Assembly: GCF_001027285.1 (NCBI RefSeq) | Contig: NZ_CP011509.1 | Location: 9,944,501 to 10,008,500 of the forward strand | Length of the DNA stretch: 64,000 nucleotides | From: Archangium gephyra | GTDB taxonomy: Bacteria; Myxococcota; Myxococcia; Myxococcales; Myxococcaceae | Direction: 5' to 3' | Shown here: positions 1-9,800 of the stretch, piece by piece | Numbering within the stretch: the first letter of the stretch is position 1 | How the letters are laid out: each line of letters begins with the position of its first letter | Made by a program: the position numbers and the translations under genes | The notes under the pieces: generated by a model | What the model was told of the DNA's origin: nothing | Database searches by the model: none | Seen by the model: only the letters and a program-made list of their open reading frames with translations

Positions 1-999
1 GACGTGGAGGAGGAGCTCGGCGCCGGCGGCAATGGACCCGATGGACAGCACCTCCGTCCCGACATCGGTGCCCTGCACGCTCTCGCGCGGCTCCGCGTAC
101 ACGAAGACCGAAGGAAGAGACGTATAGTGAGAGACCGCCATACGGGTCTCGTGCGAGAACCGTACCCCGAGCCAGTGCGCCACCTTGCCGACGAACGCGG
201 CCCCCACCTCCGCATTGGCCGCGCGAAGGGTGTTGCCCTCCACCCACACTCCCCCGTCGAGCACGTACCGTGTGCCAGGCGAGTGCAGCTCCACCGCGAG
301 CGTCATGCGGAGCGGCGGCTTCGTGGAAGGCGGCAACTTGGTGGGCGGCGAGCTGGAGAGCGGGCGAGTCACGAACATCAACATGCGTGCGAACGGTACC
401 CCGTCGCCCTCGACGAGCGCGCGCGAGACGTCGGCCCATTGCCGGCCGGCGAGTTGCTCGAGCAGCTCGTCGAAGCCGTCGCCGGGGGAGCGCTCGAAGG
501 CCGCGAATACGGAGCGCGGTACGCCGAGGTGCTCGATTCTGGGCGCGATGTACCCCTCGTGTATTTTGTCATCCAGGGCGCTGATGATGCCCGAGCCGTC
601 CAGCGCGGCGTAGCTCGACCGCACGACCTCGCCCGTCAGCGCGGCCTGCTCCATTGTCAGCAGATTGCGATGCTGGAGCGTCACGTGCAGGGCGTCGCAC
701 CCGAGCGCGCGCGCGAGGAAGCCGATCCGATGCTTGAACCACGGCCCCGGCTGCTCATCGAGCAGTTGTCTCGGTAGGGTCTTGACGATGGACCAGCCGC
801 CCTGGCCAGTCCCGAGCGCAACGGCCCACCGGTCGATGGTCCGGCCGGGAATCTCCAGCACCTGGCCCCAGTTCTCGCGCTTGCCTCGCACGTAGGGCGT
901 CTCCACCAGGCCCTTCTCCGAGCAGAAGTCGCGGATGACGCGCTTGAGCGCCTCAAGGTCGTCGGTCCGGAAGAACGTCGCCTGCTCGAAGTCGCTCAT
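1..999 (-). CDS. Uncharacterised protein, C-terminus beyond window edge
   Basis: An open frame begins at an ATG (complement of 997-999) and runs 333 codons without a stop to the left edge, so the C-terminus is missing. The N-terminus reads MSDFEQATFFRTDDL. There is no signal peptide, membrane segment or catalytic motif I recognise. The protein looks soluble and globular, with an aromatic-rich N-terminal third and a Pro/Ser/Thr-rich linker near residues 215-230. The start lies immediately downstream of an IS91-type transposase remnant on the same strand, so its original upstream region may have been lost. I do not assign a function. The frame is supported by its length and by normal high-GC codon use. 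Confidence 0.7.
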   Translation of the reverse strand, partial: MSDFEQATFFRTDDLEALKRVIRDFCSEKGLVETPYVRGKRENWGQVLEIPGRTIDRWAVALGTGQGGWSIVKTLPRQLLDEQPGPWFKHRIGFLARALGCDALHVTLQHRNLLTMEQAALTGEVVRSSYAALDGSGIISALDDKIHEGYIAPRIEHLGVPRSVFAAFERSPGDGFDELLEQLAGRQWADVSRALVEGDGVPFARMLMFVTRPLSSSPPTKLPPSTKPPLRMTLAVELHSPGTRYVLDGGVWVEGNTLRAANAEVGAAFVGKVAHWLGVRFSHETRMAVSHYTSLPSVFVYAEPRESVQGTDVGTEVLSIGSIAAGAELLLHV

Positions 1000-1137
1000 G
1001 GGGACCTTCTATCGCGGTTCCCGTCCCCCCCGTCCTCACTCCCTTCATCGACTCGGCCAACGGGATGCTGTAGAAATGTTGAGAGGTGGCGGACTGGAGC
1101 GGAGGTGGCGAGGAGGGCCGCTGACGGGGGCCCGCCC

Positions 1138-1504
1138 GAGCAGTGAGCCGGGAGTGCGCCTGGTACGCTTGCAGCGCGTCCTCGGGCCCTTGCGCGGGCA
1201 GGGCTCCTCTTTTCTCCAGCAGGCGCAGCACCCGATGACGCACCACCCTCAGCAACTGCTCCACCTCTCCTTGCGTGGGCGGCGGCAACGCCTCGAAGCG
1301 CACGCCGCCCTCCCGCGGCACGAAGACACCGTCCGGCACCAGCGAGTGGAAGTGCGGCGTCACCTGCAAGGCGGAGCCGAAGAACTGGATGAACGACACG
1401 GCCCCGACTTGCCCACCCCGCAGGCCCTGCCGCCGTGCCCTTCGGCGCTGCAGGGCAAACACCGCGCGCAGGAAGACGGTGAGGACGTCCGAGAGCAGGC
1501 TCAC
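1138..1504 (-). pseudogene. IS91-family transposase remnant
   Basis: The reverse strand encodes a stretch resembling the middle of IS91-type (Y2) transposases: LSDVLTVFLRAVF, an Arg-rich patch, then TPHFHSLVPDGVF, which carries the HxH-type signature of the family. The N-terminal zinc-binding region is absent: a stop in this frame lies just before the segment. The similarity also fades after about residue 120, before the catalytic tyrosines would be expected. Beyond that point the open frame runs on into the start of the neighbouring gene. This is an internal fragment, not a functional element. The 225 bases between it and the histidine kinase stop (1505-1729) hold no gene I can support. Confidence 0.7.
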
Positions 1505-1729
1505 GTCCTTGAAAAGGTCCCGTCATGAAACTGCACGACGCGCACCGCTGCGGCGTGTTTCCCCGGGCGACCTGACTGCGTCTCTTCGCGGAGGTGGGGC
1601 TCGACGCACGTCTCGAGCCGCGAACGCTCGAGGGCTCAGAGGGCCTGAACCCCATGGCAGCGGAGCCCGCGGTGCGCTGTCAGGAACCGACACCGCACTC
1701 TCAATGCCGTTTCGGCCGACCTCTCCGGC

Positions 1730-3976
1730 TCACGCGCTCCGAGCAACGGCGATGTGAGGGATTTCCAGGGTGAAGGTGGCGCCGTGGCCGGGCCCCTCGC
1801 TGTGGACGGCCAAGGAGCCGTCCAGTTCCTGCGCCGCGATGGCGCTGGAGTGCAGGCCAAAGCCGTGCCCCTCGTCGCGCGTGGTGAAACCGTATTGGAA
1901 GATGCGCGTGAGCAGCTCCGGCGCGATCCCCATGCCGTTGTCGTGGATGGAGATGCGAATCCGGTCGGCCACCTGCTCCAGCCTCACCGTCAGCAGCCGC
2001 TCGCTCGGTGCCACCTCGTCCATCGCGTACTTGGCGTTGCTGATCAGGTTCACCAGGATCATCAGCGTCTTGTGCTTGTCCGTCATCACTGGAGGCAGGG
2101 GCGCGATGTGACGCTGCACCTTCACCTGATGGCGCACCAGCCCCGCGAAGTTGATGCGCAGCGCGTCCTCCAGCAGCCCCGGCAGCGACACCTGCTCGTG
2201 CATACGCGGAATCCGGGCGTAGTTCTGCTGCACCTTGACGATGTCGCCAATGTGCTCGGTATAGCGGCCCACATCATCGAGCAACAAGACGATCTCCTGG
2301 CGGTCCTCGACCAGGTTCTGCCCCAACTTGTCCAGGAAAGGCATGAGGTGGCGCCCCCTCCCGTCCTCGGTGAGGAAGGTGGACAGGTCGGACTGGTGCT
2401 CATGGATCATACGGGCCACCCGCTCCACGTGCTCCACCCGCATCCCTTTCACCCGCTCCTTGGCCACCTGGGAGGCGGTGTAGACGCTGTTGAGCACGTT
2501 GCCCACGTTGTGCAGCACGTTGGTGGCGATCTCCGCCATGCCCGCGCGCCGGGCCGTCTGCACCAGTTGCAGGTGGACGTCCTTGAGTTCGCGGGTGCGC
2601 TCCTCCACCCGCTGCTCCAGCCCTTCGTTGGCCTCACACAGGGCCACCTCGCGCCGCTGCACCTCGTCGGCCATGAGCCGGAAGGCCTGGGCCAGTTGCC
2701 CCAGCTCGTCATGGCGCGTGGTGTCCAGCGCCACGTTGAAGTCACCGGCCGCCACCTTGTCCGTTGCCTCGGTGAAGGATTGCAGGGGGCGGGTGATCTG
2801 CTGCCGCAGCACCTGGTACATGATGACCAACTCCAGCAGCAACGACAGGATGCCGAGCAACAGCACGTAGCGCGCCGCGAGCAGGGCGGGCTGGGACACC
2901 ACGTGTCCGGGCAACACCGTGACCAGAGTCCAGCCGGGGCCCCGCAGCTTCGTCACGGCGACGTACTCATCGTTCTCCGGCAGTTCCAGGACGGTCTGAC
3001 CGGGCGCGCGGCTCTTCACCCGCTCGAAGATGGCGCGCAGGTGGGCCGCCTTCTCCGCGGAGCCGAGGCGTTTGACCGCGGCGTCGGGCTGCTCGGTGTT
3101 GCTCAGGATGTTGTAGGCGCTGGTGGTGCCCTCCAGCTTCAGCTCGGAATGGGCGATGAGCTGCCCATCGTCGCGGAAGAGCATGTTGTAGGCCCCGGGC
3201 AGGTGATCATTGATGGTGCGGGTCATCAACTCGCCGAGCAAGACATCGTGGCCGACCGAAGCGATATGGCGGCCGCCCAGGTCCACCGGTGTGGTGACCG
3301 AGGTCAGCCAGAGATTGGAGACAACCTCCTTGAAGATGCCCGTCCAGGCGGTGCGCCGCTGGGGATTGTTCTCGGGCTGAGCCAGGGGGAAATCCTCGTA
3401 GGAGGCGACCGAGAAATCAGGCGGGAGGTCCTGGACCCAGGTGGGGAGAGTCGCCCAGAAGCCCGCGATCGCGCCCTCCGGAAAGGTCACGTAGGTCGTC
3501 GAGAAGCGGACATGGAACGCGGGACCAAACCAGGAGAGCACGTCGTACGTGGCCAGCAGCCGGGTGCGAAACTCGGCATCGAGGGGCACATGTGGGGGAA
3601 TGAAGACCTGCACCATCCTCGTTCCATCGAGGCCCTCGGGACGGTTGCGGACCGTGCCGTCGGGCAACCGCACGAAGAGCCTGTCGAAGCGGGCATACAC
3701 CTCCTCTTCTTCATGCTGGAGGGTCCGGATCCGCTCCACCAGGGCCTTCTTGAAGAGGGCATGGTTGTCCTCCGCCAACAGGAAGATGGACTGCTCGCGC
3801 TCGCCGCGCTCCACGACATGCTGCTCCAGCCGCTCGATCGCCTCGGTGCGCAGGGCGTGGAGCATGTGGAGATAGCTGAAGAGGGTGGAGAGAGCCACGA
3901 TGAGCCCGATACGCGCCCCCATCTTGAGGAGCGTCGAACGGGCCAGGGGAGCACGAAGGCTGGACGATGGCTGCAT
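1730..3976 (-). CDS. Membrane sensor histidine kinase with HAMP domain
   Basis: A 748-residue hybrid of periplasmic sensor and kinase. A membrane helix near residues 22-40 is followed by a periplasmic region of about 320 residues (Cache-like by size and position), a second helix near 370-392 and a HAMP region. A coiled coil leads to the phospho-acceptor motif VLHNVGNVLNSV, with His near residue 490. The ATPase domain is complete: an N-box (LVNLISNAKYAMDE), DNGMGI, and GHGFGLHSSA. The LHNVGNVLN type of H-box is seen in kinases common in delta-proteobacteria. No response regulator lies beside it, so it is an orphan and its partner cannot be read here. A 58-bp piece of its ATPase segment is duplicated upstream at 4205-4262. 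Confidence 0.9.
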   Translation of the reverse strand: MQPSSSLRAPLARSTLLKMGARIGLIVALSTLFSYLHMLHALRTEAIERLEQHVVERGEREQSIFLLAEDNHALFKKALVERIRTLQHEEEEVYARFDRLFVRLPDGTVRNRPEGLDGTRMVQVFIPPHVPLDAEFRTRLLATYDVLSWFGPAFHVRFSTTYVTFPEGAIAGFWATLPTWVQDLPPDFSVASYEDFPLAQPENNPQRRTAWTGIFKEVVSNLWLTSVTTPVDLGGRHIASVGHDVLLGELMTRTINDHLPGAYNMLFRDDGQLIAHSELKLEGTTSAYNILSNTEQPDAAVKRLGSAEKAAHLRAIFERVKSRAPGQTVLELPENDEYVAVTKLRGPGWTLVTVLPGHVVSQPALLAARYVLLLGILSLLLELVIMYQVLRQQITRPLQSFTEATDKVAAGDFNVALDTTRHDELGQLAQAFRLMADEVQRREVALCEANEGLEQRVEERTRELKDVHLQLVQTARRAGMAEIATNVLHNVGNVLNSVYTASQVAKERVKGMRVEHVERVARMIHEHQSDLSTFLTEDGRGRHLMPFLDKLGQNLVEDRQEIVLLLDDVGRYTEHIGDIVKVQQNYARIPRMHEQVSLPGLLEDALRINFAGLVRHQVKVQRHIAPLPPVMTDKHKTLMILVNLISNAKYAMDEVAPSERLLTVRLEQVADRIRISIHDNGMGIAPELLTRIFQYGFTTRDEGHGFGLHSSAIAAQELDGSLAVHSEGPGHGATFTLEIPHIAVARSA
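1897..1954. repeat. 58-bp direct repeat, copy 1 (inside kinase gene)
   Basis: Positions 1897-1954 are identical to 4205-4262 in the same orientation. In this copy the segment encodes the kinase ATPase motif region around IHDNGMGIAPELL. The match stops abruptly at both ends, which suggests a copied patch rather than general conservation. Confidence 0.9.
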
Positions 3977-4204
3977 GGTGAGGGACCGACCTGGCTTCGC
4001 ACATCGTGGGCAGCAGGTCAGACATCACCTGCACGTACCCAGGCTCGACGGGCGAAGAGGTTTGAGTGTCCGCAGAGACACAAAGCAGGTCAAAGTAATT
4101 CCCCCCCCGAGCGGGAAGCCGTGAGAGGCATGGCTCTTTGCCGTATAGCCTTTGTCTGGGGAAGCCAGCCCTTGAAGTATGGCCTTTGTTATCTCCACTT
4201 GGTG

Positions 4205-4262
4205 GGAAGATGCGCGTGAGCAGCTCCGGCGCGATCCCCATGCCGTTGTCGTGGATGGAGAT
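4205..4262. repeat. 58-bp direct repeat, copy 2 (intergenic)
   Basis: An exact copy of 1897-1954. On the reverse strand it still reads as the kinase ATPase motif ISIHDNGMGIAPELL, but neither flank resembles a kinase, so it is an isolated fragment about 230 bp upstream of the kinase start. Confidence 0.9.
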
Positions 4263-4430
4263 CCCCCAAGCAGGTGAGGAGGAGGCGAACGAGGCGCCCC
4301 AAGCAGCGGTCAGCAAGGAGCCGATGAAGGAGAGGCCGTCGGGAGTGGACTGGGCGGATTTGGTCCCCTGAAGCGAGCCGTGCCTTCTTTTTAGGAGTGG
4401 GTTCGACTCAAGGCGGCGGGAAAACTCTAT

Positions 4431-4455
4431 TGGAAGCGGCGGGAATCGAACCCGC
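4431..4455 (-). other. tRNA 3'-end fragment (T-arm plus acceptor strand)
   Basis: On the reverse strand a perfect T-arm (stem GCGGG/CCCGC with loop TTCGATT) is followed by seven bases, CGCTTCC, and an A, as in the acceptor 3' strand and discriminator of a tRNA. The matching 5' acceptor strand GGAAGCG and the D and anticodon arms are absent upstream, so this is not a tRNA gene. Such fragments often mark att sites or integration scars. Confidence 0.55.
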
Positions 4456-4519
4456 CGCCCCCACGTGCGGCCCCGCCCGTGACGCGGCCCATCGGCGACT
4501 GCTGGCCGAACTCCGTGGC

Positions 4520-5926
4520 TTAGCCGCGCACCTGCGAGTACCGCTGCAGCCGCTCGAGGTCCAGGCCGCTCTCCGAACGGTGCGGCGGCGTGGGCTTCGG
4601 CTTCGGGATGCTCCCACCGCCCAGGCCGCCGGGGCTGGCCTGCAGCTGTGCCCTCGGATCGTAGTTGATGTCCGCCAGGCGGGCCTCGAACTCCTCGCGG
4701 GGCATGCGCTCCTCGCGGCCCCAGGGGTTGATGTACTTGATGTACTCCTGACCATCGACGGTCTCGGTGCCCGTGACGAGCAGCTTGTGGTAGCCGTCGC
4801 CCCAGGACACCGCCACCGGCACATTGCGGCCTGCCTCCAGCTGGGTGTCGATGATGTCCATGGCGCCGGCACGCTGCTCCGCGGTGGTCAGCCGCTTGTC
4901 CGACATGGTCCGGCCCCACACCGCCTCGTAGAGGACGTCCAGATCGTTGGACCAGGCGCCATCGCCCGCTTCCGTCGAGTTGACGTAGTCGCGCTCGCCG
5001 TTGGCCATCTCCATGAAGGCCGAGCCCATCAGCCGCTGCACGTTGGAGCGGCCCTTGCCGTCATCCAGGACGGTGCCCGCCTCGCGCGTGAGCGTCTGGC
5101 CTCCGGCCAGCTCGACCTCTCCGCTGGGGCTGGCGAGCCCCAGGGCGATGCGCGCGTACTCGGCGGGATTCTGCATCGCCAGATCGATCGCGAGCGTGGT
5201 GGGTGCGCAGGTGCCCACGCTGCCCTGGTTGATGGCGCTGGGGGTGGCCAGCTCTTGAACCAGATCACAGAGGAAGGCGCCCCGGTCGAGGCCCTCGACC
5301 ATGGGGGTGTTGGGATCGGCCGCCGTGGCCAGCTGCTCCAGCAGCGTGCCTCCGCCCACCAGCGCCTCCTCGCCGGGCAGCTTGCCCTCGAAGAGCAGCT
5401 TCTGCAGGGAGAGGGCCGCCACCGGATCGCCCGCGTCGAGGCAGGACTGCTTCACCGCCTCGTAGCGGGCGCGCTCCTCGGGAGACAGCTTCGCCAACTG
5501 CTCCTGCTCGAGCGCGGCGTTGGCCTCCAACTGGGCCTCGGCGGCCTCCTTGCGGCTGGGCTTGCCGCCCAGGCCGATTCCACCGAGCCCTTCGCGGGTG
5601 TCGCGGCGGTCATTCACGTTGGGCGCATCCCGCACCACCGTGGCGCCTCCATCCGACGCGCCGTGGGTCTCCGGCCCCAGGAAGAGGTTGTCCATCTCCG
5701 AGAGGGCGTCTTCCGGGGTGCGCTGGGTGCCGAGCTTCTGGGGCAGCTTGAAGTCGTTGAACAGCTGCTTGACGGGCGCCTTGACCGTCTTGAAGAGGTC
5801 CATCCGGTCCTTCATCAGCTCCGCGGCCACTTTGTTCTCGGCGGGCTTTGGAGCGGCCTTCGCGGTCTCCGTCTTGGCGGTCTGGGAGGTCCGAGGCTGG
5901 GAGGAAGGCGGGATCCGGAGGGTCAT
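4520..5926 (-). CDS. Papain-like cysteine peptidase domain protein
   Basis: A 468-residue protein starting at ATG 5926. Residues 1-225 form a charged, Ala/Glu-rich N-terminal region with no signal peptide. The C-terminal half carries what looks like a complete papain-type active site. Gln234 lies six residues before Cys240 in NQGSVGTCAPTTLA, the same spacing as papain Gln19/Cys25. His380 lies in GDGYHKLLV and Asn400 in YINPWG. The C-terminal 40 residues are Gly/Pro-rich. It is probably a cytosolic or non-classically secreted protease or a protease-fold effector. A transglutaminase-like or peptidase C39-like relative is an alternative. It stands alone, so the target is unknown. An in-frame extension upstream of 5926 is an artefact of an open shadow frame. 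Confidence 0.75.
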   Translation of the reverse strand: MTLRIPPSSQPRTSQTAKTETAKAAPKPAENKVAAELMKDRMDLFKTVKAPVKQLFNDFKLPQKLGTQRTPEDALSEMDNLFLGPETHGASDGGATVVRDAPNVNDRRDTREGLGGIGLGGKPSRKEAAEAQLEANAALEQEQLAKLSPEERARYEAVKQSCLDAGDPVAALSLQKLLFEGKLPGEEALVGGGTLLEQLATAADPNTPMVEGLDRGAFLCDLVQELATPSAINQGSVGTCAPTTLAIDLAMQNPAEYARIALGLASPSGEVELAGGQTLTREAGTVLDDGKGRSNVQRLMGSAFMEMANGERDYVNSTEAGDGAWSNDLDVLYEAVWGRTMSDKRLTTAEQRAGAMDIIDTQLEAGRNVPVAVSWGDGYHKLLVTGTETVDGQEYIKYINPWGREERMPREEFEARLADINYDPRAQLQASPGGLGGGSIPKPKPTPPHRSESGLDLERLQRYSQVRG

Positions 5927-6012
5927 GGCGGGTCTCGTTTGAAGACGACGTCCGCTGGGATTATCGGGGTGGGGCCGCGAGCGGTTTCTTCCCAGGGCTT
6001 TGACGCGCCCGG

Positions 6013-6750
6013 TCAAGGCCGGTACTCGTGGATCCACACGCGCTCGAGCCCCCAGGTGAAGAGGACACGGTGGCTCGACAGGCGCACGAAGTCCTCCGCC
6101 TCGATGGGGTGCAGCACCGTTAGCACGCGCGTGCCGGGCGCACAGGTGCGCAAGCGCGCCACGAGCCGGGCCTTCGTCTCCGGGGTGAGCGCCAGCCAGT
6201 TGGTGAAGACGTGGGTGGCGTCCGACAGCTCCGCCTGGGCCGCGTCCCCCTGCACGAGCGTGATGCCGGCGGGGGCCAGCCAGTGCGCCATGCGCGTCAC
6301 ATGCTCGGCGAGCAACTCCACGCCCCGAGCCTCGGCCCCGAGCCACCGCGCCGCGAGCAGCACCCGCCCCCGCCCCGCCCCCAGGTCCACCACCCGGCTG
6401 CCTGGGCCCACGCCGGCGCGCCGGAACACCCAGAGCGCCGACATGAGGGGCGTCTCCCCGTAGATGAGCTCGCGCATGCGCTGGCCCGTGGCCCGGAGCG
6501 CGAGCACTACCTCGAAGGAACGCCGGGCCCGGTAGGGCGAGCGCAGCCGCTCGGAGAGCCACAGGCCCACATAGGGCCGCACCAGCGCGGGACGCCCCAC
6601 CAGCAACACCGCGTCCGTCAGCCGGGTGATGAGCCCGAGCACCATCGCCCAGAGTTGCACGACGAGGCGCTGGAAGAACGGAAGCTCGAACGCCGCAAGG
6701 TCCTCCTCATCCTCCTTCTGGCTGGGGGGTGCAGGGGCCATGGATGCCAT
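6013..6750 (-). CDS. Class I SAM-dependent methyltransferase, membrane-associated
   Basis: A 245-residue protein. A hydrophobic stretch near residues 28-52 suggests membrane association. The Rossmann methyltransferase core follows: motif I VVDLGAGRGRVLL near residues 118-130, an acidic end of strand 2 (RGVELL), and a motif resembling post-I (VQGDAAQAEL). The substrate cannot be read from sequence. Two in-frame ATG codons exist, at 6750 and 6741; the longer form is given. It lies downstream of the RND pump gene but is separated from it by a 130-bp spacer holding a palindromic repeat, so it is probably transcribed separately. Confidence 0.8.
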   Translation of the reverse strand: MASMAPAPPSQKEDEEDLAAFELPFFQRLVVQLWAMVLGLITRLTDAVLLVGRPALVRPYVGLWLSERLRSPYRARRSFEVVLALRATGQRMRELIYGETPLMSALWVFRRAGVGPGSRVVDLGAGRGRVLLAARWLGAEARGVELLAEHVTRMAHWLAPAGITLVQGDAAQAELSDATHVFTNWLALTPETKARLVARLRTCAPGTRVLTVLHPIEAEDFVRLSSHRVLFTWGLERVWIHEYRP

Positions 6751-6782
6751 TCAACCCCGTGCCCCTGGCGGCGGCAAACCAA

Positions 6783-6859
6783 GGCCCTCGGCCGGGATTC
6801 GAACCCGGGTACTTCCGATACCCTCACCCCGTCCCTCTCCCGGCGGGAGAGGGGAAATC
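6783..6859 (-). repeat. Palindromic 3'-end repeat with class II tRNA half (copy A)
   Basis: Lies just downstream of the RND pump stop. Read on the gene strand, a 9-bp palindrome (CCCTCTCCC/GGGAGAGGG, 6833-6853) is followed by ACGGGGTGAGG. Next come a hairpin like a class II tRNA variable arm (6808-6822) and a T-arm (6792-6808). It is nearly identical to 11371-11448. Copies without the tRNA half occur at 15606, 28175 and 41153. Confidence 0.75.
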
Positions 6860-6880
6860 GGGCGAAGTGAGGCGCTCCCT

Positions 6881-9800
6881 TCAATTCGTGGCTTCTGGGA
6901 GACGCGTCTCTCCGGTTGGCACGGTCCGCGGGCTGAGCAGCTTCATGATGAAGACGTAGAAGACCGGCACGAAGATCACCGCGAGCACCGTGGCGGACAG
7001 CATCCCCCCGAGCACCCCCGTGCCAATGGCTCGCTGGCTGGCGGCGCCGGGCCCGGTCGCGATGGCGAGCGGAACCACGCCCAGCGTGAAGGCCAGCGAC
7101 GTCATGAGGATGGGACGGAAGCGCAACTGCGCGGCTTCGATCACCGCGTCCAGCAGCGGCCTGCCCTGGGCCCGGAGCTCCTGGGCGAACTCGATGATCA
7201 GAATGGCGTTCTTCGCCGACAGGCCAATGATCGTGATGAGTCCGACCTTGAAGTAGACATCGTTGTTCATCCCCCGGAGCATGACGGCCAGCACCGAGCC
7301 GAGCACTCCCAGGGGAACCACGAGCAACACGGCCAGGGGAATGGACCAGCTCTCATAGAGGGCCGCCAGGCACAGGAACACGAACAACAGGGACAGGGCG
7401 ATCAGGAACGGGGCCTGCGAGCCCGACTGGATCTCCTGCAGGGATTGCCCGCTCCAGTCGAAACCAAACCCGCGCGGGAGCTGGCTCGCCAGGCGCTCCA
7501 TCTCCCGGATGGCTTCACCACTCGAACGGCCGGGAGCCGCGTTGCCGCCAATACGGGCCGAGGGGTAGCCGTTGTAGCCAATGACCTGGGAGGGCCCCAT
7601 CCGCCAGTCCACCGTGGCGAAGGCTGACAAGGGCACCAGCGTCCCCTCTCGGTTGCGCACGTTGAGCGCGAGGACATCCTCCGTCTGCATGCGCCGGCTT
7701 CCCTCCGCCTGGACGATCACCCGCTGCATCCGGCCCGCGTTGGGAAAGTCATTGGAGTAGGCCGAGCCCAGGTTGATGGAGAGGGCCTCGTTGATCTCCG
7801 CGAACGTGATGCCGAGCGCACTCGCCTTCTCGCGATCGATGCGGAGCTCCACCTGCGGCGAGTTCTCCAACCCCTCGAACGCCACGCCGGAGAGGATGGG
7901 ACTCTGGGCGGCGGCCGCCACCAGTTGATTCCTCGCGGCGGCGAGCGCCTCCTGTCCCAGGCCCGCCCGGTCTTCCAGCCGGAAGGCGAAGCCTCCCGTG
8001 GTCCCCAGTCCCTCGATGGGCGGAGGCGCGAACGCGAAGATGAAGGCATCCCGCACCGCCGACAGCGCCCCGTTCACCCGCCCGGCGATGGCCCCGGCGC
8101 TGTCCTCCGCTCCTCGCTCCGACCAGGGCTTCAGCGTCGCGAAGCTCAAGGCCGCGTTCTGACCCTGGCCGTAGAAGCTGAAACCCAGGATGGCCACGAC
8201 CCGCTCCACGCCCGGCTCCGCCAGCAACGTCTTCTCCATCTGGACCACCGCGTCCAGCGTCCGGTTGACCGTGGCCTCCGCGGGCCCCTGCACCCCGAGG
8301 ATGATGAAGCCCTTGTCCTCGCTCGGGATGAAGGACGAGGGGAGTTGGACGAACAGCCAGCCGAGGGCCGCGAACACCGCGGCGTAGATGAGCATGAACC
8401 GGCCGGCACGATGCAGGGTGCGGCCCACGAAACCACGGTAGGCGTGGGACGTGCGCTCGAAGCCGCGGTTGAACCAGCCGAAGAACCCCGTGCTCGCGTG
8501 CGCGTGCCCCCGGGTGACGGGCTTCAGGAAGCTCGCGCAGAGCGCCGGCGTCAGGGACAAGGCGAGCAGCGCCGAGAACAGGATGGACACCACCATCGTC
8601 AGCGAGAACTGCTTGTAGATGACGCCCACGGAGCCAGGGAAGAAGCCCATGGGCACGAAGACGGCGCTGAGCACCAGCGTGATGCCAATGACGGCTCCCG
8701 TGATCTGCTTCATGGCCTTCTGCGTGGCTTCCCGCGGAGACAGGCCCTCCTCGCTCATGATGCGCTCCACGTTCTCGATCACCACGATGGCGTCATCCAC
8801 GAGGATGCCGATCGCGAGCACCATGGCGAACATGGTGAGCACGTTGATGGAGAACCCCAGGGCGTACATCACCGCGCAGGTGCCGAGCAGGGCGATGGGG
8901 ACGACGAGCGTGGGAATGAGCGTGTAGCGGATGTTCTGGAGGAACAGGAACATCACCAGGAAGACCAGGAGCACCGCCTCGGCGAGCGTGTAGAGGACCT
9001 TCTCGATGGACACTCCCACGAACGGGGCCGTGTCATAGGGAACGTCGTAGGCGACTCCCGGCGGGAAGAACCGGGCCAGCTCCTCCATCTTCGCGCGGAT
9101 CGCCTTCGAGGTCGCGAGGGCATTGCCCGTGGGAGACAACTGGATACCGATCGCCGCGCTCGGCTGGCCGTTGAGCCGTGAGGAGATGGTGTAGCTCTGC
9201 CCGCCCAGCTCCACGCGGGCCACGTCCCGCAGGCGCACCGAGGAACCATCCTCGTTCGCGCGAAGCACGATGGCGCCGAACTCCTCCGGCGAGGTCAACT
9301 GGCCCTTCACCAGCACGGTCGCCGTGACCTTCTGGGTCGCCGGTCCAGGGGGGGCGCCGAGCGAGCCCGCCGCGACCTGGGCGTTCTGCGCGCGAATGGC
9401 GTTCATCACGTCCTGGGTGGTGAGACCCACGCCCCGCAGCCGGAGGGGATCCACCCAGATGCGCATGGCGCGCTCGAAGGAGAAGGGCTGCGCCCGGCCC
9501 ACGCCCGGAATGCGCCGCAACTCATTGAGCACGTTGCGCGAGACGTAATCCCCCAGGCTGAGCTCGTCGAAGGAGCCGTCCGTGGAGCGCAACGTCACCA
9601 GCATGAGGAAGCCGCTGCCCGCTTCGTCGATCTGCAGGCCCTGCTGCGTCACGGCGAACGGCAACCGGGGCTCGACCCGTTTGACACGGTTCTGGAGCTC
9701 GACGGCGGCCAGCGCTGGGTCCGTCCCCGGCGCGAAGGTCGCGGTGATGGTGATCGCCCCCGTCGCTTCACTGGTCGACTCGAAGTAGAGCAACGACTTC

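Larger units (their letters stand above)
3977..4519. other. 543-bp gene-free region with repeat and tRNA fragment
   Basis: No convincing gene lies between the kinase start and the peptidase stop. The region is less GC-rich in places than its surroundings. It holds a 58-bp copy of the kinase ATPase segment (4205-4262) and a tRNA T-arm/acceptor fragment (4431-4455). A second short T-loop-like string (gggttcgactc) lies on the other strand near 4399. The open frame running through it on the reverse strand is a chance frame that merely picks up the kinase repeat. The mixture suggests a recombination or integration scar. Confidence 0.6.

Noticed and set aside
1754-4219. 821-codon forward open frame across the kinase gene
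   Set aside because: It is antisense to the histidine kinase and consists of chance high-GC codons with no domain; the reverse frame has clear HAMP, H-box and ATPase motifs.
3711-4919. 402-codon reverse frame containing a kinase ATPase motif
   Set aside because: It only picks up the 58-bp repeat; the rest is out of frame with both neighbouring genes.
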